A stretch of 64,000 nt of DNA from Micromonospora sp. BL4 (GTDB lineage Bacteria; Actinomycetota; Actinomycetes; Mycobacteriales; Micromonosporaceae). The stretch covers positions 1 through 64,000 of the forward strand of contig NZ_RCVJ01000137.1 of the NCBI RefSeq assembly GCF_003667505.1, written 5' to 3'. This document shows positions 1-8,645 of the stretch, piece by piece; the stretch's first letter is position 1; each line of letters starts with the position of its first letter. The notes beneath the pieces are model-generated. The model saw nothing but the letters and a program-made list of their open reading frames with translations, did no database searches and was not told the DNA's origin. Made by a program: the position numbers and the translations under genes.

Positions 1-1
1 G

Positions 2-319
2 AAGGGCTCGCGCGAGCGGATCTTCGCCCGGCCCGCCCACCCGTACACGCAGGCGCTGCTGTCCGCGGCCCCGGTCGCCGACCCGGTCCGTCAACGGGAG
101 CGTCAGCTGGTGCTGCTCGGCGACGACCTCCCGTCCGCGCTGGACCCGCCGTCCGGCTGCCGGTTCCGCACCCGGTGCCCGCTCGCGTTCGACCGGTGCG
201 CGACGGAGGTGCCGGCACAGGTGGGCATCGGCGACGGCATGGCCGCGTGCCACCTGGTCCGGCCGGACGGCAGCGGGCCCGACGTCCGGGCCGCAGAAAC
301 GAGTGAGGTGTTGTCATGA
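2..319 (+). CDS. Oligopeptide/dipeptide ABC transporter ATPase, C-terminal fragment
   Basis: Only the last 105 residues are in the window. They carry the C-terminal signature of DppF/OppF-type peptide-import ATPases: a [10 protein letters not shown] segment followed by a [11 protein letters not shown] cysteine region, where family members keep conserved cysteines just after the ABC domain. The Walker motifs would lie upstream of the window. The stop overlaps the ATG of the next gene by four bases (ATGA), so translation is probably coupled to the downstream gamma-glutamyltransferase-family gene. This suggests import of short or gamma-linked peptides followed by their hydrolysis. The family is clear; the substrate is inferred from context only. 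Confidence 0.85.
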   Translation, partial: KGSRERIFARPAHPYTQALLSAAPVADPVRQRERQLVLLGDDLPSALDPPSGCRFRTRCPLAFDRCATEVPAQVGIGDGMAACHLVRPDGSGPDVRAAETSEVLS

Positions 320-2106
320 CGTTCACCACCAGACCGACACTGCAGGGAACCTTCGGCATGGTGTCCTCGACGCACTGGCTCGCCAGTCAGGCGGCCATGG
401 GGATCCTCGAACGCGGTGGGAACGCCTTCGACGCCGCGGTCACCGCCGGGTTCGTCCTGCACGTCGTCGAGCCACACCTCAACGGGCCGGGCGGCGAGGT
501 GCCGGCGATCGTGGCGACCGTCCAGGACCCGGCGCCGAAGGTGCTGTGCGGGCAGGGGCCGGCACCGGCCGGGGCCACCATCGCGCACTTCCGGTCCCTC
601 GGGATGGACCTCATTCCCGGATCCGGCCCGCTCGCGGCGGCCGTGCCCGGCGCCGTGGACGCCTGGCTCCTCCTGCTGCGTGATCACGGCACGCTCTCCC
701 TCGACGAGGTGCTGGAGCCGGCGATCGGCTACGCCGCGGCGGGCCACCCGCTGTTGGCTCGGGTCGGGGACACCGTGGCCGCCGTCCGGTCGCTGTTCGA
801 GGAGCACTGGCCCACCTCCGCCCAGCTCTGGCTGCGCGACGGTCGGCCCCCGGCGGCGGGGGAGCTGTTCGCCAACCCGGCCTACGCGCGCACCCTGGAG
901 AGACTGGTTCAGGCCGGGCAGTCGGCCGGCGGGGACCGGGAGGCGCAGATCGAGGCCGCGCGGCGGGCCTGGAGTACGGGTTTCGTCGCCGAGGCGATCG
1001 ACCGGTTCAGCAGGGAGCCGTTCCAGGACTCCAGCGGGAGCCCCCACGCCGGGCTCGTCACCGGCGCCGATCTGGCCGCCTACTCGGCGACGTGGGAGGA
1101 ACCGGCCACCCTCGACTGGAACGGCTACTCGGTGGCGAAGACCGGTTTCTGGGGTCAGGGCCCGGTGCTGCTGGAGTCGCTGTCCGTCCTCGACGCGCTC
1201 GACGACGTCGGCGCGTACGACTCGTCGACCGCGGCTGGCATCCACGCCCAGGTCGAGGCGCTCAAGCTCGCCTTCGCCGACCGGGAGGCCTGGTACGGCG
1301 ACAGCGCCGACGTGCCCGCCAAGGCGCTGCTCTCCCGGGAGTACGCGCGGGAGCGGGCAGCCCTGATCGGGGCCCGAGCGTCCGCGAAGCTGCGGCCGGG
1401 GCGTCCCGACGGGGCGGAACCGCACCTGCCGGCCCACGTTCGACCCGACGCCGTCCGTCGCGCCGACCCCACGGACCCGACGACGGGGGAGCCGACGGTG
1501 CAGTCGGACGGGGTGACCCGGGGCGACACCTGCCACGTGGACGTGGTCGACCGCTGGGGCAACATGATCTCCGCTACCCCGAGTGGCGGCTGGTTGCAGA
1601 GTTCGCCGACCATTCCGGATCTCGGCTTCCCGCTGGGCAGTCGGCTGCAGATGTTCTGGCTGGAGGAGGGGCTCGCCTCGTCGCTCGCTCCGGGTCGGCG
1701 ACCGCGTACGACGTTGAGCCCGACGATGGTGCACCGCGACGGGGAGCCGGTGCTGGCGTGTGGCACGCCCGGCGGCGACCAGCAGGACCAGTGGCAGTTG
1801 CCGTTCCTGCTCCGCCACCTCGCCGGCGGCCAGTCCCTTCAGGAGGCCATCGACGCGCCCGCGTGGCACACCCTCAGCCTGCCGGGGTCGTTCTACCCGC
1901 GCACGATGGAGCCGGGTGTCCTGGTGGTGGAGGACCGGTTCGACGAGGACGTGCTGGCCGCGCTGCGGGCGTACGGGCACGAGGTGCGGCTGTCCGACGC
2001 GTGGAGCCTCGGTCGCCTCTGTGCGGTGAGCCGCGACCCGGCCACGGGCGTGCTCGCCGCCGGCGCGAACCCGCGGGGCATGCAGGGCTACGCGTGCGGG
2101 CGTTAG
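316..2106 (+). CDS. Gamma-glutamyltransferase/peptidase family protein (Ntn hydrolase)
   Basis: 596 residues, the usual length for this family of self-cleaving N-terminal-nucleophile hydrolases, which transfer or hydrolyse gamma-glutamyl groups. The N-terminal half has the GGNAFDAAV segment typical of the large subunit. The predicted cleavage site and nucleophile is Thr405 in [14 protein letters not shown], followed by a [12 protein letters not shown] stretch and a TPGGD loop. No signal peptide is visible, so a cytoplasmic enzyme acting on imported peptides fits the ABC gene immediately upstream. The GDTCH nucleophile context belongs to a GGT-like branch whose substrates are not well defined, so true glutathione activity should not be assumed. 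Its TAG stop interlocks with the stop of the convergent GntR gene. Confidence 0.85.
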   Translation: MTFTTRPTLQGTFGMVSSTHWLASQAAMGILERGGNAFDAAVTAGFVLHVVEPHLNGPGGEVPAIVATVQDPAPKVLCGQGPAPAGATIAHFRSLGMDLIPGSGPLAAAVPGAVDAWLLLLRDHGTLSLDEVLEPAIGYAAAGHPLLARVGDTVAAVRSLFEEHWPTSAQLWLRDGRPPAAGELFANPAYARTLERLVQAGQSAGGDREAQIEAARRAWSTGFVAEAIDRFSREPFQDSSGSPHAGLVTGADLAAYSATWEEPATLDWNGYSVAKTGFWGQGPVLLESLSVLDALDDVGAYDSSTAAGIHAQVEALKLAFADREAWYGDSADVPAKALLSREYARERAALIGARASAKLRPGRPDGAEPHLPAHVRPDAVRRADPTDPTTGEPTVQSDGVTRGDTCHVDVVDRWGNMISATPSGGWLQSSPTIPDLGFPLGSRLQMFWLEEGLASSLAPGRRPRTTLSPTMVHRDGEPVLACGTPGGDQQDQWQLPFLLRHLAGGQSLQEAIDAPAWHTLSLPGSFYPRTMEPGVLVVEDRFDEDVLAALRAYGHEVRLSDAWSLGRLCAVSRDPATGVLAAGANPRGMQGYACGR

Positions 2107-2783
2107 CGGGCGCCGTAGCCGCCCTCGGCGTTCTCGTAGGCGGCGGCGGATGCCGCGTCGAGATGGGCGAGGGCGGCCCGCTCGGCGCGGTCGCCGTCGC
2201 CTGACTCGATGGCATCGACCAGCTGGATGTGCTCGGCCCACGAGTGTGGCGCGCGTTCGGCGGCCCCCAGCCGGAAGACCCACTGGACATGGAGGTACAG
2301 CGCCTTGGCGATCGACGACAGCCAGGGGTTGCCGCTGATCTGGAGGATCCGCAGGTGCAGGGCGCTGTTCAGCTCGGCGACCCGGCGCAGGTCCTGGCGC
2401 TCCGTCGCCTCGCGGCCCTGCTCCAGCAGCACGCGCAGGGCGGCCACGTCCGCCGTGGTCGCCCGCTCGGCCGCCAGCCGGGCGGCCAGCGCCTCCAGGC
2501 GTTCGCGGACGACGAACATGTCCGAGATGGTGCCGCTGCTGGGGGAGGCGACGACCGCACCGCGGCGGGGGAGGATCACGACGAAGCCCTCCGCCTCCGC
2601 GACGCGGAGCGCCTCGCGGACCGGGTTGCGGGAGACACCGAAGTCTTCGGCGAGCCGGTCCTCGGTCAGCCGCTCGCCGGGCAGGTAGTCGCCGTCGATG
2701 ATGGCGGTCCGCAGGGCGGCGAGGACCTGGTCGCGTAGCGGCAGGTGTTGAGCGCCGAGCTTGTCCCGCAGATCTTCAGCCAC
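2103..2783 (-). CDS. GntR-family transcriptional regulator, FCD subfamily
   Basis: 226 residues from a GTG at 2783, preceded by a good GGAGAGG ribosome site 8 bases upstream. A longer reading from a TTG at 2834 would run across the intergenic operator and is less likely. Residues 10-75 form a winged helix (LPLRDQVLAALRTAI, then GERLTEDRLAEDFGVSRNPV, then the EALR and RRGAVV wing). The rest is an all-helical FCD ligand domain (VVRERLEALAARLAAE, HLRILQISGNPWL). These proteins usually bind small organic acids or amino-acid derivatives. It converges with the GGT operon and diverges from the DUF1275 gene, and may control either. A TGTATAC site lies in the divergent spacer. Confidence 0.85.
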   Translation of the reverse strand: MAEDLRDKLGAQHLPLRDQVLAALRTAIIDGDYLPGERLTEDRLAEDFGVSRNPVREALRVAEAEGFVVILPRRGAVVASPSSGTISDMFVVRERLEALAARLAAERATTADVAALRVLLEQGREATERQDLRRVAELNSALHLRILQISGNPWLSSIAKALYLHVQWVFRLGAAERAPHSWAEHIQLVDAIESGDGDRAERAALAHLDAASAAAYENAEGGYGAR

Positions 2784-2818
2784 CTGGATCGCCTCTCCGT
2801 GAATCGTCCGGGGCAAAG

Positions 2819-2825
2819 TGTATAC
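2819..2825. promoter_or_regulatory. GTATAC core, candidate GntR operator
   Basis: TGTATAC lies in the 71-bp spacer between the divergent GntR and DUF1275 genes, in a locally AT-rich patch. Several FCD regulators recognise palindromes with a GTATAC centre. It is suitably placed for autoregulation, but the flanking bases are not symmetric, so this is a tentative call. Confidence 0.35.
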
Positions 2826-2854
2826 GAAGAACAATCTTTGGAGGATAGCCGACA

Positions 2855-3571
2855 GTGTCGAGCACAGTGCCCCACGTCACCCGCCCCTCCACCGCCACCC
2901 GGGACAAGCAGCGCCTCCTGCGGCGACGGCACGCCCTCGTCGTCGTACTCACCTTCCTCACCGGCAGTGCCGACGCCATCGGCTTCCTCTCCCTGGGCGG
3001 AGCCTTCTCCAGCGTCATGACCGGCAACATGGTCCTGCTCGGACTCTCGGCAGGCAGAGGTGAGGCCGAGCTCGCCGTGACCTCAGGGTGCGCCATCGTC
3101 AGCTTCATCGTCGGCGTCCTCGCGGGCGCCCGCCTCGTCGGTTCGGCCCAACCGGACGACCCCGTCTGGCCACGGCGGGTCACCTGGGCGCTCATCCTGG
3201 AACTGCTGGTGTTCGTCGTGTTCCTCATCGTCTGGGAGGTCAACCTTCCCCATCACGACGACCACATCGACCTCGCGCTCCTGTTGCTGTCGGCAGCGGC
3301 GCTGGGCGTGCAGAGCAGCGCGATTCAGCGCTTCGGCGTTCCGGGTCTGTCCTCCACGTACCTGACCGGGACCCTGACGAGCCTGATCGCCGGTGTGGCG
3401 GCGCGCAGCCCGTGGGGCAGTCTGCGGCCCAAGGCCCAGGTCCTGCTGGCCCTGATCACCGGCGCGGCGGTCGGTGCCCTGGTCGCCCTGCACCTGCCGG
3501 TGCTCGCTCCGGCGCTGTTGATCGTGCCGCTCGTGCTCGTCATCGCCGTGTCCGCGCGGATGAGGGGCTGA
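2855..3571 (+). CDS. DUF1275 (YoaK) family membrane protein
   Basis: 238 residues from a GTG with GGAGG ten bases upstream. After a basic N-terminus there are about six hydrophobic segments. The family hallmark LTFLTGSADAIGFLSLGG and VMTGNMVLLG are near residues 33-70, and YLTGTLTSLI is near 168. DUF1275 proteins are small integral membrane proteins of unknown transport or enzymatic role. It is a single gene divergent from the GntR regulator, which may control it. Family membership is confident; function is unknown. Confidence 0.85.
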   Translation: MSSTVPHVTRPSTATRDKQRLLRRRHALVVVLTFLTGSADAIGFLSLGGAFSSVMTGNMVLLGLSAGRGEAELAVTSGCAIVSFIVGVLAGARLVGSAQPDDPVWPRRVTWALILELLVFVVFLIVWEVNLPHHDDHIDLALLLLSAAALGVQSSAIQRFGVPGLSSTYLTGTLTSLIAGVAARSPWGSLRPKAQVLLALITGAAVGALVALHLPVLAPALLIVPLVLVIAVSARMRG

Positions 3572-3602
3572 CCGGCCCTCCGGCCCGTCCGACAGCCGCA
3601 GG

Positions 3603-4229
3603 TCAGGCGCCCCGGGCGAACAGGGCCAGGCGTACCCGGTTGGGGCTGTCGGTCTTGGTCATCAGGTTGGTGATGTGGGTCTTGACCGTCGTGACGCCGA
3701 TGTGCAGCCGGTCGGCGATCTCGGTGTTGGACAGACCCTCGGCGACCAGGTCCAGCACGTCCTGTTCGCGGGCGGTCAGGCCCTGCACCGGTCGCGGCGT
3801 CTCGGCGCGGGCGTGCACCGCGCGCTGGACCAGGCGTTGCAGCACCTCGGGGCTGAACGGACTGTCGCCCACGGCGGCCCGGCGGATGCCGTCCACCAGC
3901 TCGACCGGTGGCGCGTCCTTGAGCAGGAAGCCGCAGGCGCCGGCGGTCAGGGCGGGATAGAGGTGGTCGTCGTCGCCGAAGGTGGTCAGTACCAGGACGC
4001 GGGTGGCGGGACGTTCGGCGAGGATGCGGCTGGTCGCCGTGATTCCGTCGACGCCGGGCATGCGCAGGTCCATGACGACGACGTCGGGGAGGAGCCGCGC
4101 GGCGAGCGAAATCGCGTCGCGGCCGTTGTCGGCCTCGCCGATCACCTCGATGTCGGGTTGGGCGTCGCAGAGCATGCGCAGGCCCGCCCGGATGAGGTGC
4201 TGGTCGTCGACCAGCAAAACGCGGATCAC
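3603..4229 (-). CDS. NarL/LuxR-type response regulator
   Basis: 208 residues. An N-terminal receiver domain has the acidic pair D8-D9, the phospho-acceptor D54 (VVVMDLRMPG) and a lysine in FLLKDAPP near 104. The C-terminal LuxR helix-turn-helix reads LTAREQDVLDLVAEGLSN and IADRLHIGVTTVKTHI. Its GTG start overlaps the TGA of the histidine kinase by four bases (GTGA). They therefore form a coupled two-component pair at the end of a four-gene operon with two membrane proteins. The signal is not evident. Confidence 0.95.
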   Translation of the reverse strand: MIRVLLVDDQHLIRAGLRMLCDAQPDIEVIGEADNGRDAISLAARLLPDVVVMDLRMPGVDGITATSRILAERPATRVLVLTTFGDDDHLYPALTAGACGFLLKDAPPVELVDGIRRAAVGDSPFSPEVLQRLVQRAVHARAETPRPVQGLTAREQDVLDLVAEGLSNTEIADRLHIGVTTVKTHITNLMTKTDSPNRVRLALFARGA

Positions 4230-5479
4230 GCCGGCTCCGCCGCGGGCGAACCAGCGGGTGCCTCGCGGTCACGGGGCACCGACACGGCCGGCGTCCCGGC
4301 GCCGGAGGCGGAGGGCACGGCCGGGAGGACGGTGCGCACCCGCCAACCGGCGCCGGCCGGCCCTGCCTCCAGCCGGCCGCCGAGGACCTCGACGCGCTCG
4401 CGCATGCCGGTGATGCCGTGCCCGCCTCCGGACGGCACCGCCGCCGCCGCCGAGCCGCGCCCGTTGTCCGAGACCTCCCAGTGGACGGCCCCGTCGCGGA
4501 CGGCGACCACGAGGTGCGCCAGCGCGGACGTCCCGGCGTGCTTGGCCACGTTGGTCAGCGCCTCCTGAGTCAGTCGCAGCACGGCCAGGCCGCGTACCGC
4601 GTCGAGTGAGCCGACCGCCGGGTCGATGTCGGCCTCCACGGTGACCCCCGCCTGCCGGGCCCGGTCGACCGTCGCGCCGAGTGCCGCCGGGAGCGCCGAC
4701 GGCTCGATCGCGGTCAGCGCCGCGTCACCGCGTACCCCGTCGGGGTTGCGCAGGACCGTGACCAGCCGGCGCAGCTCGGCCAGCGCGGCGGTTCCCGTGC
4801 CGTGCACGTCGTCGAACACCTCGCCCACCCGCGGGTCCAGGTCCGTGAGCACGTGCCGGGCCACGCCGACCCGCAGCACCATCGACGCCACGTGGTGGGC
4901 GACGACGTCGTGCAGCTCGCGGGCGATGGCGCTGCGTTCGTCGGCGCGCGCGGCGCGGCTCTCCGACTGCTGCCGGCGCTGCTCGGCCGCCGCCCGCTCC
5001 ACGGCCTGCCGGCCGAGCTCCCGGTTGGTGCGGATGACCAGACCGAGCAGCACCGGCACGCCGACCTCCAGGGTCAGCCCGAAGACGCCGGAGGCGAACC
5101 GGCCGATCGGATCGCCGATCGAGTCGGTCAGGTCGACCACGGCCAGCAGCACGGCGGCGAACCAGATGCGGTGCGCTCGACGCGCCCACATGGTCACCTC
5201 GAGCAGCGCCCAGCTGGCGCCCACCTGGTTGATCGTGGTGTCGTCGATCAGGGGAAACGCGACCGCCAGCAGCCCGGCCTGCACCACCAGGTTGACCAGC
5301 GGCCGACGGTGGAACACCAGCCCGCCGGTGAACGCGACCACCGCGAGAACCCACTGCGTGGCCGTCGTCGGGCGGGCGGCGTGCGTGCCGACGACCAGGT
5401 AGCCCACACCGCTGAGGTTGAGCAGCACCATCCGCACGAGCGTGTCCCGCGTGTCGAACAGTCGTCCCACCCACCGCAC
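4226..5479 (-). CDS. NarX/DesK-type sensor histidine kinase
   Basis: 417 residues from a GTG at 5479, chosen because the following reading begins directly with the membrane region. About five to six hydrophobic segments fill residues 15-150. A coiled coil follows, then the HisKA_3 dimerisation helix RSAIARELHDVVAHHV with phospho-accepting His190, then a HATPase domain (N box EALTNVAKHA, G box SDNGRG and GHGITGMRERV). This architecture is typical of actinobacterial membrane-stress kinases partnered with NarL regulators. It lies 5 bp after the DUF4281-like gene and overlaps its regulator gene. Confidence 0.95.
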   Translation of the reverse strand: MRWVGRLFDTRDTLVRMVLLNLSGVGYLVVGTHAARPTTATQWVLAVVAFTGGLVFHRRPLVNLVVQAGLLAVAFPLIDDTTINQVGASWALLEVTMWARRAHRIWFAAVLLAVVDLTDSIGDPIGRFASGVFGLTLEVGVPVLLGLVIRTNRELGRQAVERAAAEQRRQQSESRAARADERSAIARELHDVVAHHVASMVLRVGVARHVLTDLDPRVGEVFDDVHGTGTAALAELRRLVTVLRNPDGVRGDAALTAIEPSALPAALGATVDRARQAGVTVEADIDPAVGSLDAVRGLAVLRLTQEALTNVAKHAGTSALAHLVVAVRDGAVHWEVSDNGRGSAAAAVPSGGGHGITGMRERVEVLGGRLEAGPAGAGWRVRTVLPAVPSASGAGTPAVSVPRDREAPAGSPAAEPA

Positions 5480-5484
5480 GGTGG

Positions 5485-5931
5485 TCAGCCTAGGCCCTGC
5501 GGCCCGGGGACACGTCCCTGCGGCCACCGGTATCGAACCGCGAGGTAGGCGGCCAGGCCGAGCGGTCCGAGCAGGATGGTCAGCACCAGCACCGGAGCCA
5601 TGACCAGCGCCGGTACCCCCCGTTCCCGGCTGTCCAGCCACGCCCACCGCCCGACGAACAGATCAAACGCGATCATGTGCGCCCACCCCGCCGCCGCGCC
5701 GTCGGAGGTGCCGAGCAGGTCCCGCACGCCGTCCAGGGTCGGCGACGCCACGGCCGGCAGCACGTCACCGAACGCCGGGATCACCAGCAGCGCGTAGATC
5801 ACCACGACCGGCAGCACGACCAGCGGCGAGGAGATGATCCGTGCGGTCCACGACCAGCGGGGCAGCAGGATCATCAGCGCCCAGAACGGCGCGGCCACCG
5901 CGAACGTCAGGGTGAACAGCGTGGCGGTCAT
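5485..5931 (-). CDS. DUF4281 (ABA4-like) membrane protein
   Basis: 148 residues with four predicted membrane helices. The first helix is FTLTFAVAAPFWALMILLP. The central AHMIAFDLFVGRWAWLDSR segment is the conserved heart of the ABA4-like/DUF4281 family, which plants and cyanobacteria use in a carotenoid step and which is uncharacterised in actinobacteria. The ATG overlaps the TGA of the preceding membrane gene (ATGA), and the stop is 5 bp before the kinase. An operon with a sensor kinase suggests that the membrane proteins modulate sensing or are its regulatory targets; this is inference. Confidence 0.75.
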   Translation of the reverse strand: MTATLFTLTFAVAAPFWALMILLPRWSWTARIISSPLVVLPVVVIYALLVIPAFGDVLPAVASPTLDGVRDLLGTSDGAAAGWAHMIAFDLFVGRWAWLDSRERGVPALVMAPVLVLTILLGPLGLAAYLAVRYRWPQGRVPGPQGLG

Positions 5932-6857
5932 GCGGCCAGCGCCAGTTCCGGGCCGCGCCGGCGCGCCAGCACCAGGCCGGTGGCGGCCACCGTCGCGACC
6001 GCCAGGGCCGCGACGGCGGCCAGCGTGAGCGCGTCCGGGCGCAGCAGCGGCTGTCCGCGCAGGGCCTGCCAGGTCAACAACACCGTGAGTACGCCGTACG
6101 CGGCTCCCGCCACGACCACCAGTCGCGCCCGGGTGCGCTCGTCCAGCCGCGCCCCGAGGAACCGGCTCAGCAGGATCGCCAGGATCGGCAGCGCCTGGAG
6201 GGCGTGCAGCCCCACGAAGTGCCCGATCCGCAGGTCCCCACCGGTGGTGCTCCAGCCGACCACCGGCAACCCCGCTCCTCCGTCGAGGACGCCGACGGCG
6301 TGCGCCCCGGAGATCCCGTCGATCCCCGGTTCCTGCATCGGCAGCACCATCGGCACCGCCGCGAGCATGCCCAGCAGGGACAGGCCGAGCCCCCACGCGA
6401 CCGCGCGGGCGGCGACCCGATCGGGGATCCGTCGGATCAGCACCACGATCCCGATGACGAAGTGCGCGGCGAACAGCACCATGATCGCCGCGCCCATCAC
6501 GGAGAAGAGGGCGGCGTTCAGCGGGCTGGTGCCGTTGAAGTGGCTGGTCGTACCGCGCAGCACCTGCCCGACGATCACCACCATCTCGATCACCGCCATC
6601 GCGACGATGACCGTGCCGGCCCACTCCGCGATCCGGCTGCGGCGCGGCAGCAGGGAGAGCATCCAGGCGAGCGTGGTGCCGTACACCACGAAGGACACGG
6701 CGAACTTGAACGGCTTGAGCCAGATCGGCGCACCGGTGAGGACCCGCGAGTCGACGAGGATGCCGACCGCTGAGATGACGGTGAGCACCGCCATCGCGTA
6801 GACGAAGACCATGAGTGGGCGGTGCCAGTGTGCCGCCCGGCGCAGCGTGACAGTCAT
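5928..6857 (-). CDS. Conserved polytopic membrane protein of unknown function
   Basis: 309 residues from the ATG at 6857. About eight hydrophobic helices are visible, with a WLKPFKFAVSFVVYGTTLAWML segment near residues 45-65 and a GDLRIGHFVGLHALQALPI segment near 215. I do not recognise a named enzyme family. The conserved histidines in GHFVGLHALQ, FAAHF and HWH could bind a cofactor such as haem, but no canonical motif is present. It is the first gene of a tightly packed operon with DUF4281, a sensor kinase and a response regulator. Confidence 0.6.
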   Translation of the reverse strand: MTVTLRRAAHWHRPLMVFVYAMAVLTVISAVGILVDSRVLTGAPIWLKPFKFAVSFVVYGTTLAWMLSLLPRRSRIAEWAGTVIVAMAVIEMVVIVGQVLRGTTSHFNGTSPLNAALFSVMGAAIMVLFAAHFVIGIVVLIRRIPDRVAARAVAWGLGLSLLGMLAAVPMVLPMQEPGIDGISGAHAVGVLDGGAGLPVVGWSTTGGDLRIGHFVGLHALQALPILAILLSRFLGARLDERTRARLVVVAGAAYGVLTVLLTWQALRGQPLLRPDALTLAAVAALAVATVAATGLVLARRRGPELALAA

Positions 6858-6998
6858 GCCTGTAGATGCTCCCGGCCGCATCCGCCGAGCACGTCCGACC
6901 GCGAGCCCCGGTTGCGGCCGACGGTCGGAGCCGGCCTCCTCCCCAGGTAGGAGACGAGACGTGACCTTGTCGGCGGGCCGGCGAACCACGCGGGCAAC

Positions 6999-7652
6999 TC
7001 AGCCGACGGGCTGGCATTCGCGGGTCGTCGGGTCGTCTGGTGCGCACAGCGCGATGCTGTAGCGCATCGAGAACTCGTAGGGGTGGCCTCCGGACGTGTA
7101 ACGCAGGACCAGTTGCTCGGCGGTGGCCGTCTGGTGGCCGACCTTTCGCACCCGCAGCTGCAGCCCGGCCAAGGCCTCGGCGTCGTTCCTGGCGTGCGGG
7201 TCATCAGCGACGCAGGCCGCGGCTCTGTCGAGGACGACCGGACCGCCAGGCAGCGGGGTGGCACTGCGGTTGCCGGAACTGCGCCACGGTGTGAACGCGA
7301 AGGCTTCAACCCGGATTTCGCCCGCGGACGTCTCGGGGACGACCTCGTTGATGGTCACTCGACCCGGCCGGTCGAGGCAGATCGCTGCGACTCCGGTCGT
7401 GCTGAGAACGCGAACGGTGTCCGGGCCGACGTTGTGAAGCCTCTGGCCCGCCCCTCGGTAGGAGGCCGGAACGGTGATTCGCGCGTCGTTGGGATCCTGC
7501 CGTGCGTCGCTGTCGTCCGTTCCGGCTGCGTCGTTCGCGTCGTTCGCCGGTTCGGCCCCGGTGTCCCGCTGGCCTGTTCCGCAGGAGGCCAGCAGGATCG
7601 CGGCGAGCGTGGTCACTGCGATGCTCCCGGCCCTGCGCGAATAGGTGGTCAC
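6999..7652 (-). CDS. Putative lipoprotein of unknown function
   Basis: About 217 residues from the GTG at 7652, which gives an N-terminus with two arginines, a hydrophobic stretch and a lipobox LLASC. A shorter GTG further in has a better ribosome site but leaves no positive residue in front of the hydrophobic core. After the lipidated cysteine there is a low-complexity linker rich in Asp, Ala and Asn, then a globular domain with four cysteines (AAICLD, AAACVAD, IALCAPDD, RECQPVG) that may form two disulfides. Family not recognised. It is divergent from the next lipoprotein gene. Confidence 0.55.
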   Translation of the reverse strand: MTTYSRRAGSIAVTTLAAILLASCGTGQRDTGAEPANDANDAAGTDDSDARQDPNDARITVPASYRGAGQRLHNVGPDTVRVLSTTGVAAICLDRPGRVTINEVVPETSAGEIRVEAFAFTPWRSSGNRSATPLPGGPVVLDRAAACVADDPHARNDAEALAGLQLRVRKVGHQTATAEQLVLRYTSGGHPYEFSMRYSIALCAPDDPTTRECQPVG

Positions 7653-7830
7653 CGCAACAGCGTGGCACGACGGGGATGTCGGGCGTTGTCCCTGACCATG
7701 GCTTCCAGGACTCGGCGAGCCGGATGCCCTCGGTGCCGTCCTGGACGGACGACGACATGAGCACGCGGACCGCCGTCGTTTCGGTCTGTCCGTCACGGGG
7801 AATGTCCGAACAGAGATCACGAGGTGAAAA

Positions 7831-8598
7831 ATGAGCCGTTACCCGACGCTGGCGACCACCCGTGCGCGCAGGCTGCGTGCGCTGATCCTGCCGTTGCTCG
7901 GCACCGTCGCGCTCACCGCTGCCTGCGGCGCCGGCGAGGACCAGCCCGGTTCGGCCTCGTCGAGCGCGCCACCGACGACCGCGTCGGCACCGACGATCGA
8001 GGCCGAACGACCGTCGCCGAGCGCGAGCGCCCAGGTGACGATCCCGACGTCGGCCTTCGTCGAACTGCCACCGGAACTGCGCAAGTCCCCCCGGCGGTCG
8101 ACGCCCGTCGCGGACGCCCTGCCGACGATGTGCGGCGACGAGTTCGCCACCGGAGGTCGACAAGTCACTGCGAGCGCCTCCATGACCGTCACCTACAAGA
8201 CGCCCGGCGAGCCGGACAGCAACGTGCCGCAGGGCATGATCCACCAAACGATCTTCACCTTCGACGGCGACGGCGCCTCGGACTACGTGCGACGGCTCCG
8301 AGGTGGCGTGGAGGCGTGCCTCTCCTACCAGGAGGCCAGGAATTCCGTCGAGGTCGAGAGTCGAGCGGTGCCCGGCGTCGGGGACGAGGCGCTGCTGGTG
8401 ACCAGAACGTGGGCCGAGACGAGCCTGAACGGGGAACGCACCGGCGGCACGGCCTCCAGCCAGATCGCCGTCGCACGCGTCGACGGCGCCGTGACCGTGC
8501 TCAACGATCAGGGGTGGGAGGGCACCAGCGGCAACCCCACGATCATGGACCGGGTCCTGCGCGACAGCGTTCGGACCATCGACGTCTGGCAGCGCTAA
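7831..8598 (+). CDS. Putative lipoprotein with sensor-like extracellular domain
   Basis: 255 residues with GAGGTG five bases before the ATG. The basic N-terminus (TTRARRLR), hydrophobic core and lipobox LTAAC are clear, followed by a Ser/Ala/Pro linker to about residue 85. The remaining domain has two cysteines (PTMCGDEF, EACLSYQ) and alternating strands. It is reminiscent of PknH-type extracellular sensor folds of actinobacteria, but this resemblance is weak. It probably sits on the outer face of the membrane. It converges with the FtsX-like lipoprotein gene. Confidence 0.6.
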   Translation: MSRYPTLATTRARRLRALILPLLGTVALTAACGAGEDQPGSASSSAPPTTASAPTIEAERPSPSASAQVTIPTSAFVELPPELRKSPRRSTPVADALPTMCGDEFATGGRQVTASASMTVTYKTPGEPDSNVPQGMIHQTIFTFDGDGASDYVRRLRGGVEACLSYQEARNSVEVESRAVPGVGDEALLVTRTWAETSLNGERTGGTASSQIAVARVDGAVTVLNDQGWEGTSGNPTIMDRVLRDSVRTIDVWQR

Positions 8599-8645
8599 CC
8601 CCGACGGGATCGGCCGGGCCCGCCCGGTCCGGCGAACGTCCGCGC

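Noticed and set aside
103..2283. Long minus-strand frame opposite the GGT-family gene
   Set aside because: Low-complexity Arg/Gly/Pro-rich translation with no domains; the plus-strand gene has clear motifs and coupling.
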